From Symsagittifera roscoffensis (lineage: Eukaryota > Xenacoelomorpha > Acoela > Convolutidae), in NCBI RefSeq assembly GCF_963678635.1, contig NC_087068.1, positions 17,799,872 through 17,863,871 of the forward strand: DNA of 64,000 nt. Direction: 5' to 3'. Positions 1 through 8,201 of this stretch are shown here, piece by piece. The position numbers and the translations under genes were made by a program. Each line of letters starts with the position of its first letter. Positions within the stretch are counted from its first letter, which is position 1. The notes under the pieces are model-generated. The model saw only the letters and a program-made list of their open reading frames with translations. It ran no database searches and had not been told where the DNA came from.

Positions 1-1
1 A

Positions 2-511
2 GACAACACTATGATGGCAAGCGGAACTGGGAAACAAACAACGTCATCATCGTTCTCAGAAAGAATGAAGAACACCTTCGGAAACATCTTTCCATTCAGC
101 ATGGGAGGAGGAGCAGGAAACGACGGTGGGTCCCAGGAGGAAGAGGATGAAGAGGAGCAAGGGGACTTTGGATCTCAAGTCAGCCTCAATAGTTCGATCC
201 AGGAGAGTGAGGCACACGTCGGAAGAGAGACTGGAACCAAGGACAACTTTGGTGTAGTGACAACGATAAGCAAAGAGGCGAACACACCGGGCCAGTCAAA
301 AGACTTCGCGATTAGGACAAGTTCGGAGCCACAACCTGGAGAGAGTAGAACCAGAGGGCTCGACAAGCACGAAGTTACCTGGGACCGACAGGGTTACACC
401 ACCACTAGTGACGCCACTCGTGGAAAACGGGGCAGCACTAGAGGAAGCCTTAAACAACATAGTGGACAGTTTAGGAGAACAAAACGAGCAAATGTCAATA
501 AGGATGAGTGA
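2..511 (+). CDS. gag: A1 gag, N-terminal disordered segment (partial)
   Basis: The frame is open from the window edge. In A2 the same ORF starts at a methionine at 59287, so about 134 residues are missing here. The segment is acidic, rich in Ser, Gly and Glu, and has no recognisable domain. It probably forms the disordered N-terminus of the structural protein. The frame overlaps the next gag ORF, which begins around 408. The biological handover is probably between 400 and 420, where a frameshift, natural or mutational, moves to the coiled-coil frame. A2 carries the same break. Confidence 0.7.
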   Translation, partial: DNTMMASGTGKQTTSSSFSERMKNTFGNIFPFSMGGGAGNDGGSQEEEDEEEQGDFGSQVSLNSSIQESEAHVGRETGTKDNFGVVTTISKEANTPGQSKDFAIRTSSEPQPGESRTRGLDKHEVTWDRQGYTTTSDATRGKRGSTRGSLKQHSGQFRRTKRANVNKDE

Positions 512-1217
512 ACTAGAAAGAGCAGTTCACATTGAAAGAGAAAGTCTGCGGGAAGAAATAAACCGCAACAGACAAGAAGTTGGCAGGAGCGAAAAACGCT
601 TGAAAGAAAGAACGGACGAACATATGACGAGGAACTTGTGGCGAATGACAAGAGAGGCGGAACAGAGGGAGTTACGCTTAAGAGCCGACATGGAGAAGTT
701 AAGAATTCAGCAAGAGCAGTCTCTTGGGACTCTTGACACAAAGATAGATGCGATGATGGAGAGGCGAACTCAGGCTATCATGGATAGGTTGGACGGGCTA
801 CTAAGCAGCAAGAGTGGACCAAAAGAAGGAGAGCCGAACTCGGGAGGTCCCAGCAGTGAACCGAGGGTGAACTTCAATGAACATCAAAGGAGGAAGACGT
901 ATGGATCCACTAGAGGCAGGGGCAGTTCATCAGGCTATGCCACAAGGGGTAATACAGCATGGGGCCCGAACAGTAGAGCAAGTTCAACGGGGAACAGACA
1001 AACCTCTAACGAACGACCAACGCAAAGCACACATGCGACTGGGAGAAGTGATTCCGGCAACAGGGGGCATGCAAGCCCGAGGAGGAGTCATGTGGGCCAA
1101 GCGGGAAGCGCTCACGGTGATTCGGATTGCAGGGATGCACCGCACACAGAGACTTCGACGAGGTGTGAGGACACTCAAGGGATGCTACGGCAATGGCCAC
1201 AGCATTTGAACCCCTGA
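408..1217 (+). CDS. gag: A1 gag, coiled-coil segment
   Basis: Residues about 10-125 are rich in Glu, Arg, Leu and Gln with heptad-like spacing, as expected for a long coiled coil. They are followed by a Gly/Ser/Arg-rich low-complexity tail. In element B the equivalent coiled coil (residues about 195-300 of the 1389-residue polyprotein) lies in frame between the acidic N-terminus and the capsid-like part. That supports this ORF being the middle of one gag protein whose frame has been shifted at both ends. The return to the capsid frame happens between 1166 and 1217. The same arrangement occurs in A2 (60098-60907). Confidence 0.65.
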   Translation: MTPLVENGAALEEALNNIVDSLGEQNEQMSIRMSELERAVHIERESLREEINRNRQEVGRSEKRLKERTDEHMTRNLWRMTREAEQRELRLRADMEKLRIQQEQSLGTLDTKIDAMMERRTQAIMDRLDGLLSSKSGPKEGEPNSGGPSSEPRVNFNEHQRRKTYGSTRGRGSSSGYATRGNTAWGPNSRASSTGNRQTSNERPTQSTHATGRSDSGNRGHASPRRSHVGQAGSAHGDSDCRDAPHTETSTRCEDTQGMLRQWPQHLNP

Positions 1218-2380
1218 ACAGGTCTTTGGAGACATTCCTGACGCGGTTATCTAGAACCAATGAACGCAGTGAGAAGTCCAGAAGAGTCTTTAAGAAGCCA
1301 AGATGCTACAAAGACGAATCTGATGGCTGTATTGATACCTGGATAGAGGTAATGAAGCTGCATTTCGAGAAAGAGGACTTATCGGAGAGACAGGAATGCA
1401 GCGCGCTCACCAGCAACTTAGAAGGGACAGCCCTGAACTGTGTCATGGCCAAGAAGCAATATCAACGTGACACTGCTGAAAAAATCTTCGAAATCTTGTT
1501 AAACCGTTTCGGATCAGGGGTGCAGGGGCACCAGGTGATGATGCGCTTCGAGAAACGGAGGCAACGAGAAGATGAAACCATAGACAAGTTTCTCGATGAT
1601 TTGGAAATGCTGAGAAGACGCAGCCAACCGGATGAGTCAAACCGAAGGATGAACCTGGCCGTAGCCTCAAAATTCATCGATGGTGTGAAAAATGATGAAC
1701 TTCGTACGATGCTAGCAACACATTACACACCACTATCAACTAATGCGCCAACACCGGAGGAGTTGAGGCTCAAATCAAAGGAGTATCTTTTGTTGAAACC
1801 TCCTTTGAGATCTGGATATTACAAGAACAATTATGGCAATTTTAACAACGGACCAGCAAACCAAGGGAACAATTGGTACAAACCGAGGGATGATATGGAC
1901 AAGAGACGCTCTTGTGCTAATTGCAGTTCAACAGACCATCATGTGTCAGCATGCCCAGCTTACAAACAAGGCATGAAAGCAATAGGCTTTAGCCTCGAGG
2001 ACGAAGATGCGTCAGAGTTGGACCATGAGGATTTCATGAGAGGAGTAATTGCGAAATTCGGCCCGAGATGTTTCTTTTGCAACTTGGAAGGTCATTTTAA
2101 ATCAGATTGTCCGCAATTCTGGGATGCAGTGGCAGACATCAAGCATCCAAGACATGAAGAAGCCTTGTCAGGAGTGAAAGCCAGCAAGGCTCGACTTTTG
2201 AGTGAAGCGGAGGCACGCAGAAAGGAAAAACCTCAAGAGCTGGCGGCAAAGAAAATGCAAGCGGTAACAGGGGAGACACGTGAGCCGGAACCGGCAACTG
2301 CGGCTGAGGACTTCAAGATCGATTATAAGGCAGCCGCAAGGGATGCTCTAAATAGAGTACAACAGGAATTGGTGACGTGA
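1193..2380 (+). CDS. gag: A1 gag capsid-like region with two zinc knuckles
   Basis: This is the capsid/nucleocapsid part of gag. Residues about 25-200 are a Ty3-type capsid-like region, with a conserved KKPR.Y and DGCIDTWIEV stretch also present in B. Two CCHC zinc knuckles of the form C-x2-C-x4-H-x4-C lie at residues 241-254 and 293-306, the usual RNA-binding signature of nucleocapsid. A basic, Lys/Glu-rich tail follows. The ORF ends at a UGA (2378-2380), after which the same frame continues. B has a sense codon at that place. A2 carries the same UGA, so it is either an old nonsense mutation or a read-through site; I cannot tell which. Confidence 0.85.
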   Translation: MATAFEPLNRSLETFLTRLSRTNERSEKSRRVFKKPRCYKDESDGCIDTWIEVMKLHFEKEDLSERQECSALTSNLEGTALNCVMAKKQYQRDTAEKIFEILLNRFGSGVQGHQVMMRFEKRRQREDETIDKFLDDLEMLRRRSQPDESNRRMNLAVASKFIDGVKNDELRTMLATHYTPLSTNAPTPEELRLKSKEYLLLKPPLRSGYYKNNYGNFNNGPANQGNNWYKPRDDMDKRRSCANCSSTDHHVSACPAYKQGMKAIGFSLEDEDASELDHEDFMRGVIAKFGPRCFFCNLEGHFKSDCPQFWDAVADIKHPRHEEALSGVKASKARLLSEAEARRKEKPQELAAKKMQAVTGETREPEPATAAEDFKIDYKAAARDALNRVQQELVT

Positions 2381-2395
2381 GAGATCGAACAAAAA

Positions 2396-2980
2396 GTGAA
2401 ACTTGAACTGGAAAATGAAAAGCTTCAGGAGCAATTGAACACCTTCGAAGCAACGGAGTTCGAAGAGACGAAAACACCAAGCAGTTTAGACATGAAACTT
2501 AAAGTGATCTCCGGTAAGAGGTTCGGCATGGTGCCGCAGGGAAGCAAGATACAGTCGATAATCTCAGTGGCTGGACATCAGGTAATCAGAAATCTGAGTG
2601 AACCATCCGAGTTCACTTTGATGCATTTGGACACATATGCAGATTATCTGAGACAGGTGGAGCCACGCACCGAGTCGAGAGCTGTGCGAGCACTACTAAC
2701 GACGGGTGGCCCTCGCATGAAGAAACTTCATGGACGCTACCTGGAAGTCTATGGGCCGTATCAAATAATGCTGAACGTGGATGGAATCAGTATCTACACC
2801 AGGACTTATGTAACAACAGATGATGACCAAATGGGGCAGATCTATTTGGGAGAAGAGGAACTCAAGGTCCGCAGGATAGGCCATGACGCCATGGTGGAAC
2901 AAGACGCAGTACACATTGGATATGAAGCAGATGTGACAGCACATCTGCTCGAATTTTCCGGAACGCCCCTCGTCATATGA
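2396..2980 (+). CDS. A1 pre-protease region; protease domain deleted
   Basis: It continues the gag frame after the UGA. It begins with a short Glu/Lys-rich helix and then a region that aligns with B polyprotein residues about 820-975, directly upstream of B's protease. In B the next segment holds the aspartic-protease active site (Asp-Thr-Gly-Ala, Asp 987). Here the sequence jumps from the equivalent of B 40858 to B 41670, so about 0.8 kb including the whole protease is missing. The junction lies in a short shared motif (GCTCGA/GTTCGA). The ORF then ends out of frame. A2 has the identical deletion. Confidence 0.75.
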   Translation: MKLELENEKLQEQLNTFEATEFEETKTPSSLDMKLKVISGKRFGMVPQGSKIQSIISVAGHQVIRNLSEPSEFTLMHLDTYADYLRQVEPRTESRAVRALLTTGGPRMKKLHGRYLEVYGPYQIMLNVDGISIYTRTYVTTDDDQMGQIYLGEEELKVRRIGHDAMVEQDAVHIGYEADVTAHLLEFSGTPLVI

Positions 2981-3002
2981 ACTAGATTCTGACAAACCGG
3001 TT

Positions 3003-3344
3003 TTGCCAGAAATAGAACATTTAAAAGGGAAAATAGGTGAGGGAGATTTTGAAAAATTGCGGGACGTTTTATATCGGAACGCAGATGTATTTTCGAAACA
3101 TAAAGCGGACATCGGTTGCTGTAACTTCGTAGAACACGAAATTGAGCTGGAAGTAGGTGCCGTTCCGCACAGAGAGGGCGCGAGACGAATGACACCACAC
3201 AGATCGGAAGCGTGCAGGGCGGAAATAGAAATGTTGCTTGAATACGACATGATAGAACCCTCGAAATCGCCATGGGCTTGCGGGGTAGTAATGGCGAAAA
3301 AGAAAGGGGGCAGCTTAGATTTTGTTGCGACTTTCGTTACTTGA
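3003..3344 (+). CDS. pol: A1 reverse transcriptase, N-terminal part
   Basis: It encodes the segment just before and into the RT fingers. The E-P-S-K-S-P-W and VVMAKKKGG motifs are typical of Ty3/gypsy RTs, and it aligns with the end of the B polyprotein. It is separated from the rest of RT by a one-base loss in a run of Gs at about 3306, which moves the reading frame to the ORF starting at 3272. A2 shares this frameshift at about 62996. A homopolymer site could be a recoding site, a real mutation or a sequencing error. Confidence 0.8.
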   Translation: MPEIEHLKGKIGEGDFEKLRDVLYRNADVFSKHKADIGCCNFVEHEIELEVGAVPHREGARRMTPHRSEACRAEIEMLLEYDMIEPSKSPWACGVVMAKKKGGSLDFVATFVT

Positions 3345-5431
3345 ACGCGGTAACGATAAAAGATGCGTACCCGATACCGCGAATAGACGAGAGCCTCTCT
3401 AAGCTTGGTGATGCAAAGTTCTTCACCACATTGGACTTGGGTTCTGCCTTCTGGCAGGTTCCTTTGCGGAAGAATGATAGAGAGAAAACCGGATTCGCGT
3501 GCGAATTAGGGTTGTACCAGTGGAAGAGGATGCCCTTTGGCTTGTGCAATGCAGCGGCCACTTTTCAAAGACTGATGGCTCAGGCTTTGACCAGAGTGAC
3601 CAAGAAGTACGGGAATCTTGTGATGTGTTACGTGGATTACGTAGTCATAGCAACACCAACCCTGGAAGACCATATTGATCGGCTCGATGAGGTCTTTGGA
3701 TGCATGAAAAGAGCAGGCTTGAAGTGCAAACCATCCAAATGTGAATTCCTTAGAAATTCATTCAAATACCTGGGAAGAATGGTGGACAGGCATGGTGTGA
3801 GGCCGGACCCAGAAGCAGTAGAAGCAGTGTTGACATGGAAGGCTCCCAGAACGGACACACAGCTCCTGAGCTTCCTAGGGTTTGCCAACTACTACCTTGA
3901 GTTCATAAAAAGATATGCTTACAAGGTGTATCCGATGCAGAAGCTGATGCGCAACAAAGGGAAAAAGTTCGAATGGAACGATGAAGCACAAGTTGCCTTC
4001 GAGAACATAAAACGGGAACTGTGCGAAGCGCCAGTGCTAGGCATGCCTACAGAAAAGGGCATGTATGTTCTCGACACAGACGCATCGGTAGTAGCCATCT
4101 CAGGAATATTGCATCAGGAGCAAGAATGGAATGGAAGAACGGTTCTCCGTCCCATTGCATACGGCAGCAAGGTCTTGAGTGACACTGAGATGAAATATGG
4201 TGCACCAAAAGCAGAAATGTTTGCAGTAGTCACATTTGTGGAAAAATACCGCGCATACTTGGGGAGCGCTCCCTTTAAGTTACATGTAGACAACAGAGCG
4301 TTATCTTGGTTGAAGACCTACTCGATGGATCAGAGTTATATTGGTAGATGGATAGTAAAATTGGATGGCTACCACATGATAATCGAGCACAGGATGCGTG
4401 ATAAACACCAGAATGCTGACAGCCTCAGCAAGAAAACTGAGTTCTATGAAAGATTGGAACAGAAGCAAGCCAATCAGGCAGAAATAAAGGAAGGATTTTC
4501 GTTTCTGGACAAAGAAACTTATGAAGCGCTTCCCTTAACGAGATGGTTGGACAAGTCTGGACATCCAATTCCAGGACTCCCTGAGTTACCTGTAGAGAAG
4601 GCAGCCGAGATAAAGATCCTATCAAAGGAGGACCCGGTCCCCTTGGATCTGTTGCTACGCTCAAACCTGGTCCAGCAAGAACTCTCTCGCATGAACATAA
4701 ACAGCCTCTCATTATTGGATAAAACGGTGCAGGTCACACCGCAAGTGATGCGGATGTTGGGTGGATTGTTAGAAAGAGAAGTGACCAGAGATGACCCCGA
4801 ATGGACAGCAGCAGTGGCATCACTAACAGTCAGGGAGAAAGTCAAGATCATGCCGTCCAGACGACAACACGAAGAGAACGAGAGGGATTGTAGGACAATA
4901 GTTCAACAACTAGTAACCTCAATACCACACGAGGTCTTAACCAGTACCTCTTACGGACGGAAAGAACAGGGGAGCAATACGCAAAGGAAAACCGTTACCT
5001 TTATGGACCAGGATAAAGAAGGTGAAAAAGTAGAACGAAACCTGGTGCAAGCTTGTTTGTCCGGGGAGACGAACAATGAGAAGAGCCAGCGAGTACAAGG
5101 TCAACACCCGGGACAAGGAAATTCGTCCGGGGAGTATGAGATGGATGAAGAAGTTCATGATGAAAAACAGGACCTGGGGAACAAAGTTTTGTCCGGGGAG
5201 TTCAGATGGATGCGAAGAAGACACAGATATGATCTGGAGGAGGGCGCACACTCCATCACAACGTTCTCAACAGAGAACGACTCCCGACACTCAGGAATTG
5301 ACACCTACTCAGACGGGAACTCGAGCTCGGGATCAGAAGAGTCCGAACTAGCGATCCACACACTACTTGTGGAAACTCGTGCAAGGGATCTGGATAGGGA
5401 GACAACGCAGCGGATGATTTGGAAACAATAG
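3272..5431 (+). CDS. pol: A1 reverse transcriptase-RNase H and linker
   Basis: RT converts the element RNA to DNA and RNase H removes the RNA strand. The RT core carries the YPIPRID motif, motif A (TLDLGSAFWQV) and a PFGL motif near residue 90. The YxDD box reads Tyr-Val-Asp-Tyr, with the second catalytic aspartate replaced by Tyr at residue 123 (3638-3640). A2 has Asp there, so A1 RT is predicted inactive. RNase H spans about residues 265-386 with DTDAS, an AEMFAVV glutamate, an HVDNRAL aspartate and a RDKHQNADSLS motif. About 300 residues of poorly conserved Ser/Glu-rich linker follow, containing three copies of a purine-tract-like DNA motif. Confidence 0.92.
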   Translation: MGLRGSNGEKERGQLRFCCDFRYLNAVTIKDAYPIPRIDESLSKLGDAKFFTTLDLGSAFWQVPLRKNDREKTGFACELGLYQWKRMPFGLCNAAATFQRLMAQALTRVTKKYGNLVMCYVDYVVIATPTLEDHIDRLDEVFGCMKRAGLKCKPSKCEFLRNSFKYLGRMVDRHGVRPDPEAVEAVLTWKAPRTDTQLLSFLGFANYYLEFIKRYAYKVYPMQKLMRNKGKKFEWNDEAQVAFENIKRELCEAPVLGMPTEKGMYVLDTDASVVAISGILHQEQEWNGRTVLRPIAYGSKVLSDTEMKYGAPKAEMFAVVTFVEKYRAYLGSAPFKLHVDNRALSWLKTYSMDQSYIGRWIVKLDGYHMIIEHRMRDKHQNADSLSKKTEFYERLEQKQANQAEIKEGFSFLDKETYEALPLTRWLDKSGHPIPGLPELPVEKAAEIKILSKEDPVPLDLLLRSNLVQQELSRMNINSLSLLDKTVQVTPQVMRMLGGLLEREVTRDDPEWTAAVASLTVREKVKIMPSRRQHEENERDCRTIVQQLVTSIPHEVLTSTSYGRKEQGSNTQRKTVTFMDQDKEGEKVERNLVQACLSGETNNEKSQRVQGQHPGQGNSSGEYEMDEEVHDEKQDLGNKVLSGEFRWMRRRHRYDLEEGAHSITTFSTENDSRHSGIDTYSDGNSSSGSEESELAIHTLLVETRARDLDRETTQRMIWKQ
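5059..5200 (+). promoter_or_regulatory. Three internal copies of the 3' polypurine-tract-like motif (A1)
   Basis: GTCCGGGGAG occurs at 5059-5068, 5125-5134 (followed by TATGAG) and 5191-5200. The same ten bases sit two or three bases upstream of the 3' LTR in A1 (18302-18311) and B (51618-51627). In retroelements the tract next to the 3' LTR primes plus-strand DNA. Internal copies could act as central polypurine tracts, but that is inference. Confidence 0.5.
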
Positions 5432-5473
5432 CGGTATCGAAACGTTCGAGAAGTATGTTGCCACAAAAAGAGG

Positions 5474-5831
5474 TTGTCTGATCCGCAGCCGTTCAAGCAA
5501 GAAACACAGGTGTTGGCAAGGATTTGGTGCGTTAAGATGAAAGAAGACTCACACCAGCCCAATGAGCTGAATAGTCAGATGAGGGTCACTAAGACGTACT
5601 TGAAGGCGAGATACAGACTCTCGGATCTTCTAAGGACGCAGAGAAATGACCGCATGACAAGCAACCTGAAAAGGTGGATCTAGAATGGTTTTCCGGATAA
5701 AGGAGAGCTCGAGGAGGACAGTTACCGTATCCTGAGACAGTATTTTATGCAGAAAGAGGGAAGGTTATACTTGAACAAGGACGGGATCGTGGCTTTCAAG
5801 AGAAGAGATCAGGACAAAGTCCTATACAAGT
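5474..5831 (+). CDS. pol: A1 segment upstream of integrase, interrupted by one stop
   Basis: The frame is open apart from a TAG at 5681-5683. It matches the end of B 42116-42823 and the start of B 42783-43082: a conserved WCVKMKED-like stretch, an R.SDL.R.Q.NDRM motif, and an EEDSYRILRQ stretch that leads into the integrase zinc-binding domain. It is the linker between RNase H and integrase, including the tip of the integrase N-terminus. The frame shifts near 5830 to that of the integrase ORF. No separate function is recognised. Confidence 0.6.
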
Positions 5832-6581
5832 ATGCCGCAACTCTATCAGACAGAACTCTTGTTCAGGTCGCATGATCAGATGGGCCATCAGGGGATCGAC
5901 AAAGTGTATCAGAGGATCTTGAAGCGCTTTGAGTGGTCTGGAATGAAAAAGGCATGCGAGCATTGGGTAACAGCATGTATGTCATGCCAACAGGTCAAGG
6001 ATCCAAGGAAATTGCGATTTCCCTTGCAATCGATCGAGTCGTCTGAATTTAACGAGGTAGTGCAGATAGATCATCAAAAGATATGCATGACAAACAGTGG
6101 TTATAATCAGGTATTGGTCATGATAGATCATTTCACGAAGTATGCAGAGGCCGTGCCCTGCATAACTGCCTCGGCGGAAGAGACATGCGACCACCTGATC
6201 AATACGTGGATAGCGAGACATGGTTGTCCGATGACGTTTCAATCGGATAATGGAACAGCTTTCGTAGGAGAGCTTACGAAAGAGCTTATGAGACGCTCAC
6301 AGGTTGCTCAGGCTCACTCCACGACATACCACCCCCAGACGAATGGCTTAGTGGAAAGACAGAATAGGACGTTAGTGTCGATGCTGAGAGTATATTGTTC
6401 CAGGTACATGACCAATTGGGACAGATACCTTCCACAGGTGATGGAAGCGTCCAATAGCACGCAACACTCCACCACTGGGGTTAGTCCACACATGATGCTA
6501 ACTGGACACGAGAAGTTTTTACCCTTAATCTTTTTCTACCCAGAGTATGAGGGAAAAAAACGTCTCCACAGGTCTACGTGA
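5832..6581 (+). CDS. pol: A1 integrase (zinc-binding and catalytic core)
   Basis: Integrase inserts the DNA copy into the host chromosome. The N-terminal zinc-binding motif is His14, His19, Cys49 and Cys52. The catalytic triad is complete: Asp80 (QID), Asp139 (QSDNG) and Glu175 (GLVE), with 35 residues between the last two, a canonical DD35E core. The ORF runs out of frame near 6570, and the C-terminal part continues in other frames (6578-6763, then 6784 on). The equivalent B integrase is cut off right after the second Asp. Confidence 0.93.
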   Translation: MPQLYQTELLFRSHDQMGHQGIDKVYQRILKRFEWSGMKKACEHWVTACMSCQQVKDPRKLRFPLQSIESSEFNEVVQIDHQKICMTNSGYNQVLVMIDHFTKYAEAVPCITASAEETCDHLINTWIARHGCPMTFQSDNGTAFVGELTKELMRRSQVAQAHSTTYHPQTNGLVERQNRTLVSMLRVYCSRYMTNWDRYLPQVMEASNSTQHSTTGVSPHMMLTGHEKFLPLIFFYPEYEGKKRLHRST

Positions 6582-6763
6582 GGAATGTGATCCGACGTCA
6601 ACAGGAGTTGAACGATTTGTGTAGACGAAATACTCAGCACGCACAGGCAAGGCAGAGGAAAAAATTCGACAAGAAAGCAGCTGGTGCGAAAGCTTACTCG
6701 GTGGGGACTACGTATGGGTATTTCAGAACGTTATACCACCGAAAGGAACGAAAAAGCTCCTAA
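6578..6763 (+). CDS. pol: A1 integrase C-terminal helix and start of GPY/F module
   Basis: It contains an Arg/Lys/Gln-rich helix typical of the segment between the gypsy integrase core and its C-terminal module. One base is missing near 6711 in the G run of GTGGGGAC. In the shifted frame the sequence reads on to a W-R-G-P-F motif at about 6770-6784, the hallmark of the GPY/F integrase C-terminal module. This break therefore splits the module. Confidence 0.75.
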   Translation: MRNVIRRQQELNDLCRRNTQHAQARQRKKFDKKAAGAKAYSVGTTYGYFRTLYHRKERKSS

Positions 6764-6783
6764 AAAAATGGAGGGGACCCTTC

Positions 6784-7188
6784 ATGATTACGGAAGTGCA
6801 CCAGGAGGAACGCTTTTATAGACTGAGTACTGGCCGAGCCGCCCACTACGAGAACATTAAGCCACACAATCCATCGACAGAAGACTGGTGTATACCCGCA
6901 GACATGGAAGAAGGGGATTATCTAATGATGGATCCGGCTAGTGAGGTCAACGAGAAGGGCACGAGGGAGAAGAATGATGGAAACCAATTCGTGGAAGAAG
7001 GAACGAATACACCGCTGGACCTGGATCCAAACGAGGTGATCGAAGCGGACGATGAAACTTTACCCTACGCAGAAGAGGACTGGCAAGACCCTGAACAAGG
7101 GGAGGTTCCTAAGAACTTGGAACCGGATCTTTCGTTCACGATACAGACTCGTCAGGGAAATATAACCCTTACGGTGACGACTTTGTAA
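6784..7188 (+). CDS. A1 integrase C-terminus and acidic tail
   Basis: The first 35 residues finish the GPY/F module (Gly-Pro-Phe, then ITEV and a YRLSTGR-like strand, then NIKPHNPS). They are followed by about 95 strongly acidic residues rich in Glu, Asp and Pro with no recognisable fold. The stop overlaps the ATG of the macro-domain ORF (7188), so the two could have been one reading frame or be translated by re-initiation. No chromodomain is visible after the module. Confidence 0.7.
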   Translation: MITEVHQEERFYRLSTGRAAHYENIKPHNPSTEDWCIPADMEEGDYLMMDPASEVNEKGTREKNDGNQFVEEGTNTPLDLDPNEVIEADDETLPYAEEDWQDPEQGEVPKNLEPDLSFTIQTRQGNITLTVTTL

Positions 7189-8201
7189 TGGATAGGATAG
7201 ATCTGAAAAAGATAGTGGAAGAAGTAGTGGGTCTAGAAGAAATAATTGTGTCACAAGATATTGACATAGTCGATGATCACGACGATGAGTGGGTCGACGA
7301 CCGGTCGAAACCCGAGGTAGAATTCGACGACGAGCAACAGCAATCATATGAGCAAGACTTGAGGAACCTGCGTGTCTTGGAATGGCTGAACGAAATGACG
7401 TCGGACTCAGAGGAGACCAATGTCACGATTCAAGAAGTAGATCGTGAAAGCATAAAATACATGAAGACCGAACGAGATGATCCTTCCTGGGCTGCCCAAG
7501 AAGGGCGACTATTCATTCTGGCTTCCAATCTCGATTTGATACCCGGTATGCGATCGACGGGGACGTCGATGGATATTTTTGTCCGGAGAGTGGGGGTAAG
7601 ACTTACCCACACTGAAAACTTGATAATAAAAAAATTAAGAATAGCAAGAGAGACAGGAGACTTAGAAGCAGAAACAGGCGAAGAACCTAAAAAACCTGAC
7701 ATAGGGAGGGTAGTTGAGTCATGTTTTAACCTACCAAATGAATATTCACGTAACAAAATATTAACAGACAGTGATTTCATACTCACAAATAGAACATGTG
7801 CGATAGCAATCACAGCAGACATGAGTTTTAAGACAGTGTTAGCAGCAGATTTTAAGAGAGAATATAAAAACATAGAATTTCTTTGGAAGCAAAGACCAGG
7901 AGTAGGGGGTGTAGCAGCCTTACCTCCGCCGGCGTCACAGATACCGGGAAAATACCTATGCTTCTTTGTGACGAGGGCGACGGAGAAGCAGCACGTGGAC
8001 CCAGAGACCCTAGTCTTGTCCTTGACGAGGTTGAGAGACTTCCTCGTGGAAATGGACGTGAAGGAGCTCTCACTTCCAGTGTATGATCCAAACAGAGGAC
8101 GACTGCATCCTCGGGAATTGTACGCGCTGGTACACGTGATATTCTCTGATACTAATATACAAGTATATTTACATAAGAAATATTACTTAAGTATAGGCTG
8201 A
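7188..8201 (+). CDS. Macro-domain-like protein after integrase
   Basis: This 337-residue ORF is intact from ATG to stop. Residues 1-195 are acidic and of unknown fold. Residues about 200-334 resemble macro domains of the TARG1/OARD1 type: an ...ITADMSFKTVLAADFKREY segment (compare the usual SAD.....GIA..FK), a central KYLCFFVTR strand, a long SLTRLRDFLVEM helix, an LSLPVYDP strand-loop, and a final VHVIFSDTNIQVYL strand. Macro domains bind or hydrolyse ADP-ribose adducts. The usual Gly-Cys-Gly-Leu loop is replaced by VYDPNRGRL, so binding or catalysis is uncertain. The assignment is by pattern recognition only. B has lost the region that would hold this ORF. Confidence 0.6.
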   Translation: MDRIDLKKIVEEVVGLEEIIVSQDIDIVDDHDDEWVDDRSKPEVEFDDEQQQSYEQDLRNLRVLEWLNEMTSDSEETNVTIQEVDRESIKYMKTERDDPSWAAQEGRLFILASNLDLIPGMRSTGTSMDIFVRRVGVRLTHTENLIIKKLRIARETGDLEAETGEEPKKPDIGRVVESCFNLPNEYSRNKILTDSDFILTNRTCAIAITADMSFKTVLAADFKREYKNIEFLWKQRPGVGGVAALPPPASQIPGKYLCFFVTRATEKQHVDPETLVLSLTRLRDFLVEMDVKELSLPVYDPNRGRLHPRELYALVHVIFSDTNIQVYLHKKYYLSIG

